This document shows positions 16,859-25,111 of a stretch of DNA of 46,156 nucleotides, piece by piece. Both the position numbers and the translations under genes were made by a program. The notes under the pieces are model-generated. The model worked only from the letters and a program-made list of their open reading frames with translations. It was not told the DNA's origin and made no database searches. The stretch comes from Verrucomicrobiota bacterium (GTDB lineage Bacteria; Verrucomicrobiota; Verrucomicrobiia; Chthoniobacterales; JAFAMB01). Location: positions 1-46,156 of the forward strand of contig JAFAZK010000020.1 of NCBI GenBank assembly GCA_019239825.1, given 5' to 3'. Each line of letters begins with the position of its first letter. Positions within the stretch are counted from its first letter, which is position 1.

Positions 16859-17959
16859 CTACAGATCCAGTCCCAGCTGATTTGCTTCTATCCGACGGAA
16901 CGCTTTTGTGTTCAGCTCTACATGGTCCCGATCTAATCCCGCTCGCCGACAGCCGACCTCAAACATTTTGCGGATCTGTTCAGCAAAAATCCCGTCTCCT
17001 CGCATTCTTCGCCCGAATGCCGATTCGTTGAGTTTTCCTCCCCGCATCGATTGGATACGGCCAAGAACGGTGTTCTTTCGATCTGGGAAATGAGTCTCCA
17101 GCCAGTTGATGAAAACGGTGGAAACAGCTAACGGCAGACGCACGATTGTATAGTAGGCAAATTGAGCGCCGGCTTCAGCGGCGGCAGTTAGGATGGCCGG
17201 TATCTCGTGATCATTTAGCCCAGGGATAACCGGGGCGACGTTGACTCCTACCGGTATGTTAGCGTTCGCTAACTCACGAATGGCGGCCAGGCGCGATCGG
17301 GGATTGGAAGCCCGCGGTTCTAAGTTTTGAGCTAAGCCGGCATCCAGCGTGGTGATTGAGACGGTTACCCCGGCGGCCCCATGTGCAGCCAGACTCGCCA
17401 AGAGGTCGCAGTCCCTTGTAACCAAATGGTTCTTGGTAACGATAAAAGTCGGGTTCCGAAAATCCGCCAGCACCTGCAGACAAGCGCGTGTGATCTGGAG
17501 CTTTCTTTCAATCGGTTGATAACAGTCTGTGACTCCACTCATGGTCACGGTTTGCGGGTGCCAACTAGGCCGGTTTAACTCGTCCGCTAGAAGAGAGGCG
17601 GCATTCAATTTCACCAGGATTTTTGATTCGAAATCGAGACCGGCTGAGAACCCTAGATACTCATGGGTGGGCCGGGCGTAGCAGTAGGCGCAGCCGTGCT
17701 CGCATCCGCGGTAGGGGTTGACGCTAGTTTCGAAACCAACATCCGGGCTTTGGTTGCGCGCGATGATGGTTTGACTGTCGTCGCGAAACAGTTGGGTGCG
17801 GATATGTGGCGGAGATCCAGGATCGCACCATTCATCCACGTCGTAGTGTAACGGCTCGAATCGGTTGACGGGATTGATGCTTGAACCGCGTCCGACGATC
17901 TTCTCGCCCCAACCGGAAAGATTTGGAGCAGCGGACGGATGCATGAGAGTAACATGCAT
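16859..17959 (-). CDS. Radical SAM protein of the PA0069/Rv2578c type (COG1533, SplB-like)
   Basis: A 366-residue radical SAM protein of the family often named 'DNA repair photolyase' (COG1533) from its similarity to spore photoproduct lyase. The [4Fe-4S] motif is NPYRGCEHGCAYCYARP, with cysteines 86, 90 and 93 (CxxxCxxC). The barrel follows with PTFIVTKNHLVTRDCDLL and VNVAPVIPGLND. Reaction and substrate are unknown for this subgroup. The first ATG is at 17959; a second at residue 6 (17944) is also possible. A 14-base palindrome matching the verrucomicrobial LexA box lies at 17973-17986, just before the start, which supports a role in the DNA damage response. A lone lytic function on thymine dimers is not proven. 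Confidence 0.88.
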   Translation of the reverse strand: MHVTLMHPSAAPNLSGWGEKIVGRGSSINPVNRFEPLHYDVDEWCDPGSPPHIRTQLFRDDSQTIIARNQSPDVGFETSVNPYRGCEHGCAYCYARPTHEYLGFSAGLDFESKILVKLNAASLLADELNRPSWHPQTVTMSGVTDCYQPIERKLQITRACLQVLADFRNPTFIVTKNHLVTRDCDLLASLAAHGAAGVTVSITTLDAGLAQNLEPRASNPRSRLAAIRELANANIPVGVNVAPVIPGLNDHEIPAILTAAAEAGAQFAYYTIVRLPLAVSTVFINWLETHFPDRKNTVLGRIQSMRGGKLNESAFGRRMRGDGIFAEQIRKMFEVGCRRAGLDRDHVELNTKAFRRIEANQLGLDL

Positions 17960-17966
17960 GGGGTGA

Positions 17967-17986
17967 ATAATATGTTCAAGTGAACA
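17967..17986 (-). promoter_or_regulatory. LexA-box match (TGTTC-N4-GAACA) with adjacent -10 element
   Basis: TGTTCAAGTGAACA at 17973-17986 is a perfect 14-base palindrome. It equals the consensus TGTTC-N4-GAACA that I know as the LexA operator of Verrucomicrobia. It is 13 bases upstream of the radical SAM start, and a TATTAT -10-like hexamer (17967-17972, minus strand) directly abuts it, so LexA bound here would block RNA polymerase. If that -10 is used, transcription starts almost at the ATG at 17959, giving a leaderless or very short leader. I saw no other exact match in the window. Confidence 0.7.
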
Positions 17987-18100
17987 TTTAACCGCGCAGC
18001 GTCGTATGGCAAAATTGCTAGGACGAGGCCCCCGATTGTTTACTGGGGTCTGCGGAGATCTAAGCTCGTGAATAACCGCGCCCCGTTGCCCGGTCGAGAC

Positions 18101-18218
18101 GCGTGCCGAGCCGGGGATTGCGGCTCGGCAGACGATCGGGCCTAATCAAGTGTGCGATCGCTCGGCCCGAGCGACTCCGTTCGAGCCGAGAGCCATTCGA
18201 GAGCCTCGCCCTACCAAC
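18101..18218. repeat. Inverted repeat, family 2, copy a (partial)
   Basis: An inner hairpin with arms GTGCCGAGCC and GGCTCGGCA (18102-18130) and an outer arm GAGCCTCGCCCTACCAA (18201-18217). This outer arm is the reverse complement of TTGGTAGGGCGAGGCTC at 26927 and of the arm at 41232. The second outer arm is missing or decayed. It lies in the gap between the thioredoxin-family gene's stop and the radical SAM promoter (17987-18231); no gene is seen there. Confidence 0.65.
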
Positions 18219-18231
18219 AGCGCCTCGCCCA

Positions 18232-18807
18232 TCAACGGAAATAGTCCGGCTCGTTACCGGGTTTCCATTTGATGTTACAGCCGATGCTGGCTCGCTGATC
18301 AGTCGGAACCGATTTACCGGATAAGACCGCATCAATGGCGGACCGCAAATCGCGGCCGGTTAACGGTCGATTGTTCCCGGGGCGACTGTCATCGAGCTGT
18401 CCTCGGTAGACGAGTCGGCGCTCTGCGTCGAATAAGAAAAAGTCTGGGGTACACGCGGCCCGATAGGTTTTGGCGACCGCTTGGCTCTCATCATAAAGAA
18501 CGGGCACGTCCAGGTCTCGGCTTAGTTCAACCAATCTCTCGGGAGCGTCATCCGGATAATGTTGAGCATCATTAGAACTGATCCCGAGGACGCCGACATT
18601 CTTCGGTTTGTAGTCCGCCGCCAAGCGGGCTAGCTCCGGTTTGACGTGCAAGACATAAGGACAATGCCGGCAAATAAACATCACCAGCAGAGCCTGACTC
18701 GAAGCAAAGTCGGAAAGACTGACCATCCTGCCATCGGCTACACTCGGCAGGTGGAAATCCGGGGCTTTCAGCCCTAGTTCTACCATCGTAGAAGGTGTCG
18801 CCGCCAT
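18232..18807 (-). CDS. Thioredoxin-family redox protein (AhpC/TSA-like)
   Basis: Cytoplasmic 191-residue thioredoxin-fold protein; no signal peptide is seen. It has the peroxiredoxin-like opening (GLKAPDFHLPSVADG, 12-26), the redox site CRHCPYV with Cys46 and Cys49, then GVLGISSNDAQHYPDDAPE. The C-terminal ASIGCNIKWKPGNEPDYF is the typical end of a widespread 'thioredoxin family protein' group, with a further conserved Cys. It probably reduces disulfides or peroxides; the partner is unknown. The start is the ATG at 18807; a Met at residue 8 is a less likely alternative. Family 2 repeat sequence begins about 14 bases beyond its stop. Confidence 0.86.
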   Translation of the reverse strand: MAATPSTMVELGLKAPDFHLPSVADGRMVSLSDFASSQALLVMFICRHCPYVLHVKPELARLAADYKPKNVGVLGISSNDAQHYPDDAPERLVELSRDLDVPVLYDESQAVAKTYRAACTPDFFLFDAERRLVYRGQLDDSRPGNNRPLTGRDLRSAIDAVLSGKSVPTDQRASIGCNIKWKPGNEPDYFR

Positions 18808-18879
18808 TAGTCACTATGGACCAAATGCGGGGACTTCGCGAACGTCCGGGTGATGATTTGTCTCGGGCACGGCGACTAA

Positions 18880-19045
18880 AGTAATCAGTAAGACAGTGAT
18901 CAGTGGGCTTAATGGTAAACGGGAGGCTATTTCTCAGATTAAAACGCCAGCGAATGTTCGAATTGCGGGGGAGCCTGAAGTTGGACGCTAGCAAGGCCGA
19001 AGCCTCTGATTTCACTGATTACTGTCGTACTGATTACTGACTACT
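18880..19045. repeat. Inverted repeat, family 6 (AGTAATCAGTA arms)
   Basis: AAGTAATCAGTAAGACAGTG (18880-18899, continuing ATCAGTGG) is nearly the exact reverse complement of CACTGATTACTGTCGTACTG (19013-19032, continuing ATTACTGACTACT to 19045). The loop is about 105 bases. It occupies the gap between the thioredoxin-family gene and the DUF1460 gene, and its right arm contains the DUF1460 stop codon. Each arm is itself built of near-repeats of ATCAGT. No gene is seen in 18808-19033. Confidence 0.8.
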
Positions 19046-19966
19046 TTCCGCCTCTGCCGAAGCCAGGTGCGAATTCTCACCCGGGCTCACATCCAGAGGC
19101 CGCACCACCATGATGCCGGCGAACTTGCGGTAGCGATAGATGTACTGATGCAGGGCGACGTCGATCATCACCTGGTGTTCGTCCTTGGAGGCGTGCATAA
19201 AGTGTAATACGCCAACGCCGTCCCGGTACGCGATTCCGACGTGCTCTGTAAATCCTTCAGGACCACGCCCGGTGATGCAGATAATATCGCCGCTGTGGAT
19301 CTTCGGTTCGATGGCTGCTACCTGCTCCCGTGGGATGTGGTAAATCGTCCGGGAAGCAACGGTTTCTTCCATATTCCGGATCGCCGGCACCAGGCTGGGA
19401 TTGTGCCGCAGATAGCGCGAGCTTCTCCAATAACGACTCATCTCGTTGAGATAACGGCCTCGCATCGGGACTCCACCGAGACTGACGGTCATATTCTTCA
19501 CTAAGCCGCGCCTCTCATTGTCGTAAATCCAGTCCTCAAGAAAGTGGAGACGCGAGGTGTACTGGCCGGTGCAATGTCCACCTCGGTAGCGATCCAGCTC
19601 GATCATCTCCAGAAGATCCTGGGGAGTGTATCCGCTTGATTTCAATTCAAGCATTCGGGAAAACCCAAGAGCAATCTCATAGAAAGTCCAACAGTCCATC
19701 CCCAGGAAATCGACCGAAGGGGCCTCCGTGCGATCGTCAATCTCCAGGGTGAAACTTCGGTAAGGCGTCCCCAATAGCGATCTCCCCACTAAAATCATTC
19801 GTTCCCCGATGGGCCGTGAACGCCAGCCTTCTTCCTCTGCTTTGCGCACCAACATCTCAAAAGTTGGTTCGCCTCGAAACACAGTATTGAATGGAAGCGA
19901 AGCAGTTGCCGGCAGCGCCTGAAGAAAACAAAAACCCAACACAACTACCGCCACATGCAAACGCAT
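19034..19966 (-). CDS. Secreted DUF1460 (NlpC/P60-like amidase) protein
   Basis: A 310-residue exported protein of the DUF1460 family, which has the NlpC/P60 papain-like fold and includes enzymes that cut peptidoglycan stem peptides or amides. A signal peptide covers residues 1-22 (MRLHVAVVVLGFCFLQALPA). The catalytic cysteine is in LGMDCWTFYE (Cys92), the histidine in FTEHVGIAYR, and HFMHAS follows. RYRGGHCTGQYTSRLHFLEDW is a further well-conserved stretch. It faces yqeY divergently. The exact bond hydrolysed is not known here. The final residues (EAESSQ) and the stop lie in the right arm of the inverted repeat at 18880-19045, so the C-terminus has likely been altered. Confidence 0.85.
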   Translation of the reverse strand: MRLHVAVVVLGFCFLQALPATASLPFNTVFRGEPTFEMLVRKAEEEGWRSRPIGERMILVGRSLLGTPYRSFTLEIDDRTEAPSVDFLGMDCWTFYEIALGFSRMLELKSSGYTPQDLLEMIELDRYRGGHCTGQYTSRLHFLEDWIYDNERRGLVKNMTVSLGGVPMRGRYLNEMSRYWRSSRYLRHNPSLVPAIRNMEETVASRTIYHIPREQVAAIEPKIHSGDIICITGRGPEGFTEHVGIAYRDGVGVLHFMHASKDEHQVMIDVALHQYIYRYRKFAGIMVVRPLDVSPGENSHLASAEAESSQ

Positions 19967-20015
19967 GTCCGGTATATTGCCTTATTTTCGGCATTCAGCC
20001 AGGAGAAAGCAGTGG

Positions 20016-20157
20016 AAGCGCCGAGAGCAGCGGGATCGTGCGGGAACGCCCGGAACGCACGGACCCAATTTCACCATCCGGCTCATCAGCGCCCAGTCTT
20101 TCGCGTTTGTTCATTTGTTCCGGGCGTTCCCCGCCGCTCTCGGCGTTTTCATTGCTT
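20016..20157. repeat. Inverted repeat, family 5 (GGCGTTCCC...CGGCGTT arms)
   Basis: The left arm AAGCGCCGAGAGCAGCGGGA (20016-20035, continuing through GGGAACGCCCGGAAC to 20056) pairs with GTTCCGGGCGTTCCCCGCCG (20117-20136, continuing CTCTCGGCGTTTTC). It sits between the divergent DUF1460 and yqeY genes. The core at 20123-20147 recurs inside ispG (5732-5755) and at the end of the deacetylase gene (12538-12561), in the same 5' to 3' direction on the plus strand. Confidence 0.78.
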
Positions 20158-20184
20158 CACCCTGAGGTTAATCTAGGTTTCTCT

Positions 20185-20637
20185 ATGACGATCCAAGAGC
20201 AGATCGAGGCTGATCTTAAAGACGCGATGCGAGCAAAACAAGCCGAACGGCTTTCCGTTCTGCGGATGGCGAAATCGGCGCTGATGAATGCCACAATCGA
20301 GAAATACGGGGCCGGTGGAAAACTGCCAGATCCCGAAGCTCTGGTTGTTATCCGTAAACAAGTTAAGCAGAGGGAGGACTCCATCGCGGGGTTTGAAAGC
20401 GGTGGCCGGCTCGAGCTGGCGGATAAAGAGAGACGCGAAAGGGAGATACTCACCGAATATCTCCCTAAGCCGTTATCGGATGAGGAGATAAAGGCGTTGG
20501 TTCAGGACGCGATTATCCAGAGTAAGGCCACCTCGAAGGCGCAGCTCGGTCAGGTCATGAAAATAGCGACCGAGAAGGCCGCAGGCCGGGTCGACGGTAA
20601 GACATTGAGTCAGATTGTGCGAGAAGCTCTCCCCTAA
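20185..20637 (+). CDS. yqeY: GatB/YqeY domain protein
   Basis: A 150-residue single-domain protein of the YqeY family, related to the C-terminal tRNA-binding domain of the amidotransferase subunit GatB. The start is the ATG at 20185, which matches the usual YqeY N-terminus (MTIQEQIEADLKDAMRAKQ); reading further upstream would run through the palindrome at 20016-20157 and is not supported. Helical throughout, with KSALMNATIEKYG, REREILTEYLPKPLSDEEI and the closing GRVDGKTLSQIVREAL. Its precise role is unknown; in many bacteria it accompanies dnaG, rpsU or tRNA-related genes, none of which is adjacent here. The family call is firm. Confidence 0.93.
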   Translation: MTIQEQIEADLKDAMRAKQAERLSVLRMAKSALMNATIEKYGAGGKLPDPEALVVIRKQVKQREDSIAGFESGGRLELADKERREREILTEYLPKPLSDEEIKALVQDAIIQSKATSKAQLGQVMKIATEKAAGRVDGKTLSQIVREALP

Positions 20638-20691
20638 AGAGCGTTAGCGGTTTCACTTTTTGTGGCTGGCGGCGAAGGGGGGCCCCTGTAG

Positions 20692-20722
20692 ATCCCATCT
20701 GTCCCATAGGTCGCATCCGTTA
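20692..20722. repeat. Single arm of the CCTATAGG/GGTCGCAT repeat family
   Basis: GATCCCATCTGTCCCATAGG then TCGCATCCG resembles the arms of the inverted repeat at 45856-45942 (ATAGGTC and GGTCGCATAGG on its reverse strand). No inverted partner is visible nearby, so this is a remnant or an independent half element. The rest of 20638-20873 shows no gene or clear promoter. Confidence 0.35.
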
Positions 20723-20873
20723 CATTTCTGCGGAGAGTTCGGATCTGCCTTACCGTCCCGGAGCTGCAAACCGAAACGCTAACTATGAAGTAGCCTTTAG
20801 GCTTGTCATTTGATGCCGGATCGGCTTGTATAGCCGATTGGCCTCGGTTAAGTGCGAACTCTGGCCGTTTTTA

Positions 20874-21566
20874 ATGAGAGCAGCGATTGTAGTGGCCGCG
20901 GGCAATAGTCAGCGAATGGGATTCGACAAGCTCACTGCGGACTTGGGCGGAAGACCGCTGTTTATCCGGACCTTAGAACGGTTTGAGAACTGTTCGGAAG
21001 TGGACGAGATCGTACTGGTTGCCAACGAGGAACGCATCAAGTCGTTCGGCAACATGGCCGAAGAGTATGGGCTTAAGAAGGTAGCAGCGGTGGTCCCCGG
21101 CGGCGCGGATCGGCATTTGTCGGTCTGGAACGGCTTAGGGGCTTTGGGTGAAGGTGCTGACCTGGTCGCCGTCCATGATGGGGCCAGGCCTCTGATTTCG
21201 AGTGCGACCATTTCCAAAGCGATGCTCCTCGCAACTAAATTCGGAGCAGTTGCATTAGCGGCTCCAGTGGTCGAAACATTGAAAAAAGCCGATAGTGATG
21301 GTTTGGTAACCGGCAGTATTGACCGCTCAGGACTGTGGACGATGCAAACGCCACAAATCTTCAGACGAGATTGGTTGGTTGCCGCGTATGAGTTGGTGCT
21401 GGCTCGCGGAGCCAGGGTCACGGACGAGACATCGGCGGCAGAAATGGCCGGATTTCCGGTGCGCCTAATGCACAGCGAAGACTGGAATTTGAAGGTGACG
21501 TACCCGAGCGATTTGGAACTAGCTCGCAACCTACTCAGCCTGGATACGACTAAAATAGCAACTTGA
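20874..21566 (+). CDS. ispD: 2-C-methyl-D-erythritol 4-phosphate cytidylyltransferase
   Basis: IspD joins CTP to MEP to give CDP-ME, the third step of the MEP pathway. The 230-residue length from the ATG at 20874 is typical; that start puts the CTP-binding loop VVAAGNSQRMGFDK at the N-terminus as usual, so upstream in-frame codons are rejected. Other marks are VPGGADRHLSVWNGL, VHDGARPLIS (the Asp contacts the metal and CTP), QTPQIFRRDWL and TDETSAAE. This is the third MEP gene in the window after dxr and ispG, but it lies apart from them on the other strand. An M16 peptidase gene follows after about 50 bases. Confidence 0.94.
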   Translation: MRAAIVVAAGNSQRMGFDKLTADLGGRPLFIRTLERFENCSEVDEIVLVANEERIKSFGNMAEEYGLKKVAAVVPGGADRHLSVWNGLGALGEGADLVAVHDGARPLISSATISKAMLLATKFGAVALAAPVVETLKKADSDGLVTGSIDRSGLWTMQTPQIFRRDWLVAAYELVLARGARVTDETSAAEMAGFPVRLMHSEDWNLKVTYPSDLELARNLLSLDTTKIAT

Positions 21567-21615
21567 ACGTGAGGCGGCCCCAAATTTTCCGTCTGACTAT
21601 CTGAAGATTCGACAA

Positions 21616-22887
21616 ATGGTATATCAGACAACAAAGCTCAAGAACGGGATTCGGGTAGCCACATGCGAGATGCCCCAGATGAAGAGCGTCAGTGTCGGCA
21701 TCTGGGTCGCGGTAGGCGGCCGCCACGAGCCAGAAGAACACTGCGGCATCTCCCACTTTCTTGAGCATCTTCTATTCAAGGGCACCAAGACGCGGAACGC
21801 TCAGCGGCTGACAGAAGAGGTGGAAGGGGTGGGCGGATTTATCAACGCTTTCACCACTGAAGATCACACCTGCTTTTATGCAAAAGCAGCGGCCCATTAC
21901 TTCGACATTCTCGCGGATGTGCTGACCGATATGTTTCGCAACTCGGTTTTGGCGGATGTCGAGATTGAGCGAGAACGTGACGTCATTCGGGAAGAGATTT
22001 TGATGTATCGCGATCAGCCCTCTCAGTTTTCGCAAGAGTTGTTAAGCGGAGTTATGTGGCCACGCCACGCTTTGGGCCGGCCGTTAACCGGTTCGCTGGA
22101 GTCGATCAGTAAGATCCACCGGCGTGAACTGGTTCAATACATCGAGCGGAATTACAACGGAAGCACGACGGTGATCACGGTAGCAGGACGATGCCGCCAT
22201 GAAGAGGTGGTCAGTAAATTCGAATCGTCGATGGCGGACCTTCCGACAGGATCTCCTCCGGAATTTGATCGTTGGAATGGAACCAAGCTTCAGAACCGGA
22301 TGGCGGTAGCCAAGGAAGGAACCGAGCAAACGCATTTAGCGCTTGGTTATCACGCCATTGATAGAAACGACGACCGGCGCCACGCTCTAAAGCTGCTTAG
22401 CGTTATCCTAGGCGAGAATATGAGTTCGCGCCTGTTCCAACAGCTAAGGGAACGCTACGCCTACTGTTACTCTGTGCATAGCGGAACGCTCGTGCTCGAA
22501 GATTCGGGATTGATGAGCATTTGCGTCGGGTTAGAGCCGGGCAAATTAAAGAGCGCCCTGCGAGCAATCCGCCATGAATTGGAGCGATTCTGCGCCGAGG
22601 CGCCCAGCGAGAAAGAGCTCCGGCAAGCGCAGGAGTATACGATCGGCCAAAACGAACTTAGCTTGGAAAGCACCACCAATCAGATCATGTGGATGGGTGA
22701 ATCCATTATCGCTTACGAGCACGTAATCCACCCGGAAGAAGTCCAAGCGAAAGTCAAAGAAGTTACTCCTGAATCGATCCAGGCGGTTGCCCTTCTCTGT
22801 TTTGATCCCGCTCGGATGGGCCTGGCCGTAGTCGGTCCGGTCGGGGAGGGTGATATGCATCGCTGGGTAGCTGAGAGTGGGTTGTGA
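21616..22887 (+). CDS. M16-family zinc peptidase (processing-peptidase type)
   Basis: A 423-residue peptidase of the pitrilysin/mitochondrial processing peptidase family, the size of single-unit bacterial members such as YmxG. The inverted zinc motif is HFLEH (residues 47-51; H47, H51 ligands and E50 base). GGFINAFTTEDHTCFYAKA and the glutamates of EIERERDVIREEILMYRDQPSQ supply the third ligand and complete the N-terminal domain. The C-terminal half has the inactive-domain pattern around MSSRLFQQLRERYAYCYSVHS. No signal peptide is seen, so it may act in the cytoplasm on peptides or exported-protein remnants. It heads the protein-quality run M16-tig-clpP-clpX-ctpA. Confidence 0.9.
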   Translation: MVYQTTKLKNGIRVATCEMPQMKSVSVGIWVAVGGRHEPEEHCGISHFLEHLLFKGTKTRNAQRLTEEVEGVGGFINAFTTEDHTCFYAKAAAHYFDILADVLTDMFRNSVLADVEIERERDVIREEILMYRDQPSQFSQELLSGVMWPRHALGRPLTGSLESISKIHRRELVQYIERNYNGSTTVITVAGRCRHEEVVSKFESSMADLPTGSPPEFDRWNGTKLQNRMAVAKEGTEQTHLALGYHAIDRNDDRRHALKLLSVILGENMSSRLFQQLRERYAYCYSVHSGTLVLEDSGLMSICVGLEPGKLKSALRAIRHELERFCAEAPSEKELRQAQEYTIGQNELSLESTTNQIMWMGESIIAYEHVIHPEEVQAKVKEVTPESIQAVALLCFDPARMGLAVVGPVGEGDMHRWVAESGL

Positions 22888-22900
22888 ACGTTTCCGGACG

Positions 22901-23020
22901 GGCAGTTTTAGGTTCTACGTTTTAAGTTCAAGGATCGATGTTCGACGTTCGATCCGCGTTGATACCGGCTGGCGGCGCGCAACCGAAAATGTAAAAGCTA
23001 AAACCTAGAACCGTTTGCCC
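22901..23020. repeat. Inverted repeat, family 3, copy 2
   Basis: GGCAGTTTTAGGTTCTACGT (22901-22920) pairs with AAAGCTAAAACCTAGAACCG (from about 22994), and the ends GGGCA and TTTGCCC also match. The loop contains its own hairpin (GATCGATGTTCGACGTTCGATC, 22934-22955). This is the same family as 3350-3467. It lies between the M16 gene and tig; no gene is seen in 22888-23062. Confidence 0.75.
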
Positions 23021-23062
23021 CGATACCGGATCAGGTCTACGATTGGAATTCGCTAAGTTTCC

Positions 23063-24391
23063 ATGAACGTAGAAGTCGAGAGTTTACCGAATTGTTTGGC
23101 CTCGTTGAGGGTAGAGCTCCCTCCGGAACGCGTAACCAAAGAATGGAACGATGTTGTAAAAGGGTTCAGGGAGGTTGCCCGGATACGTGGTTTTCGGCCT
23201 GGGAAGGCCCCTCAGAACGTGGTCGAATCGAAATTTCGGAAAGAGATCCAAGAAGAGTTAACGCGAAAACTCGTTAACGAATCGACCAAAGAAGCAATTC
23301 GGGAAAAAGGCCTTCGGGTTTTATCGGTATCAAACGTTGAAGATGTTGAATTTACGCCCGAGCGCAGCATGCGTTTCACGGCGACCGTGATTACTTCGCC
23401 CCAGTTTGAACTGCCTGAATACAAAGGGATTCCGGTGAAGGTACCGCCGCTGGAAGTGTCAGATCCCGAAGTGGAAACGGCGCTGGAACGGCTCCGGGAA
23501 CGGCACGCTACTTTTACCGAACAGACCGAGGGTGCATTTGAAATGGGAGGCTTTGGCGTAGTCGACTTCGAAACGACAGTCGATGGGCAACCGTTGCTGG
23601 AAGCGATTCCGGATGCTCCGAAGCGTCTCGGCAACGGCAAAGATTTCTGGATTAAACTCCAGGAAGACAGTCTTTTGCCGGGCTTTGGCGCCGCGGTAGT
23701 CGGAATGCAAATCGGCGAACGGCGTGAATTTGATCTTAAACCGCCCCAAGATTTTCCGGTCAAGCCTCTGCAGGACCGGGTGATCCACTTTCAGGTGGAA
23801 CTGAAGGCGCTCAAACAGATGGAGTTGCCAGAATTTAATGACGAGTTCGCCGCCCAGATTGCCCCCGGCGTTAGTTTAGACCAACTGCGAGGTCAGTTGC
23901 GGGAGAGGCTTATTGAGCAAAAGACCGAAGAAATTGAGCGAGCGAAGCGTAACCAGATTGTCGATTATCTAACCCAGAGAGTCGAATGCGAGTTGCCCCA
24001 GAGCTACGTCAAGGATGAGACCCGCCGAATCATGTCTGAGATTGTGGAGCAGAACCAACTCAGAGGGGTTAGCGAAGATGCTTTACGGGAGAGCGGTAAG
24101 GAGATCATGAATGTCGCCTCTCGCAGCGCCAAAGACCGGCTCAAGGCGAGCTTTATCCTAACCAGGATTGGTGAAGTCGAGAAAATCGAGGTCAGCGGTC
24201 CAGACTTGAAACGCCGGGTAGAATCCCTGGCGGCGCAACATGGGATGGCGTACGAGAAAGCGATGTCGGAGTTGGATAAGAAAGGTGCAATTCCTCAGCT
24301 GGTCGACGAGATCCTAGTGGGCAAGGTCCTTGATTTCCTAACCTCGAATGCTAACGTCGAAACGAGTTCGGAGGCTGAATCAACGCGATAA
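23063..24391 (+). CDS. tig: Trigger factor
   Basis: Ribosome-bound chaperone and prolyl isomerase that receives nascent chains. It is 442 residues, normal for the family. The ribosome-docking signature is GFRPGKAP (43-50). The FKBP-like isomerase domain (about 155-250) has [32 protein letters not shown] and [14 protein letters not shown]; the helical arm domain (about 255-425) follows with [13 protein letters not shown] short S/E-rich tail ends the protein. clpP follows after 17 bases and clpX after that, the classical tig-clpP-clpX order of bacteria, likely one transcript. Confidence 0.96.
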   Translation: MNVEVESLPNCLASLRVELPPERVTKEWNDVVKGFREVARIRGFRPGKAPQNVVESKFRKEIQEELTRKLVNESTKEAIREKGLRVLSVSNVEDVEFTPERSMRFTATVITSPQFELPEYKGIPVKVPPLEVSDPEVETALERLRERHATFTEQTEGAFEMGGFGVVDFETTVDGQPLLEAIPDAPKRLGNGKDFWIKLQEDSLLPGFGAAVVGMQIGERREFDLKPPQDFPVKPLQDRVIHFQVELKALKQMELPEFNDEFAAQIAPGVSLDQLRGQLRERLIEQKTEEIERAKRNQIVDYLTQRVECELPQSYVKDETRRIMSEIVEQNQLRGVSEDALRESGKEIMNVASRSAKDRLKASFILTRIGEVEKIEVSGPDLKRRVESLAAQHGMAYEKAMSELDKKGAIPQLVDEILVGKVLDFLTSNANVETSSEAESTR

Positions 24392-24408
24392 TCCGGGCCG
24401 ATTTATTC

Positions 24409-25071
24409 ATGTCGAAATCCAACTATTCTAAGCCAAGCTCATACCTGGTTCCCATGGTGATCGAGCAGACGGGAAGGGGAGAGCGAAGCGTCGATATTTA
24501 TAGCCGGTTGCTAAACGATCGGATCGTATTCATTGGGACGGCTATCGATGATAACGTCGCCAATCTGGTGGTGGCGCAAATGCTTTTTCTGCAAATGGCG
24601 GATCCGAAAAAGGATATCAATATTTACATCAACTCGCCGGGGGGCTCCGTCACGGCTGGGTTGGCGATTTACGATACCATGCAGTTCGTCACCTGCGACG
24701 TAGCAACCTATTGTGTTGGGATAGCTGCGAGCATGGGAGCCGTTTTGCTGGCTGCCGGGACCCGCGGGAAACGGTATGCGTTACCGAATTCGGACATTAT
24801 GATCCACCAAGTTTCCGGTGGTGCCCAGGGTACCGCTAGTGATGTCGAACGTACGGTGGAATGGATGTTCAAGATCAAGAAGCGGCTGATCCATATCCTG
24901 TCCCAGCACACCGGCAAAACCGAGGAACAGGTAGCACTCGATTCCGACCGTGACTACTGGATGTCAGCGGAAGATGCCCGAGGCTATGGTGTGGTCGACG
25001 AAGTGGTTAAGTCGCGTAAGGACATTAAGGAACCGATTCAACAAAACGGCGACAGGGTACTGGCTTCTTGA
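24409..25071 (+). CDS. clpP: ATP-dependent Clp protease proteolytic subunit
   Basis: Serine protease subunit that forms the double-heptamer barrel of ClpXP. Length 220 residues. The catalytic triad is Ser108 (GIAASMGA), His133 (MIHQVSGG) and Asp182 (SDRDYWMS). [18 protein letters not shown] (74-91) is the substrate-groove segment. The first about 20 residues probably include a propeptide, since mature ClpP often begins just before the [19 protein letters not shown] segment. The start is the ATG at 24409. It is between tig and clpX, 40 bases before clpX, and pairs functionally with ClpX. Confidence 0.97.
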   Translation: MSKSNYSKPSSYLVPMVIEQTGRGERSVDIYSRLLNDRIVFIGTAIDDNVANLVVAQMLFLQMADPKKDINIYINSPGGSVTAGLAIYDTMQFVTCDVATYCVGIAASMGAVLLAAGTRGKRYALPNSDIMIHQVSGGAQGTASDVERTVEWMFKIKKRLIHILSQHTGKTEEQVALDSDRDYWMSAEDARGYGVVDEVVKSRKDIKEPIQQNGDRVLAS

Positions 25072-25111
25072 GAGGTTTTTTGATATCTTCTAGATCGGTT
25101 TAGCAAGCTGT

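Noticed and set aside
19891..20184. N-terminal extension of YqeY
   Set aside because: It would translate through the family 5 palindrome; the ATG at 20185 gives the standard length and N-terminus.
20909..21634. A 241-codon minus-strand frame inside ispD
   Set aside because: Antisense to a canonical IspD with complete motifs.
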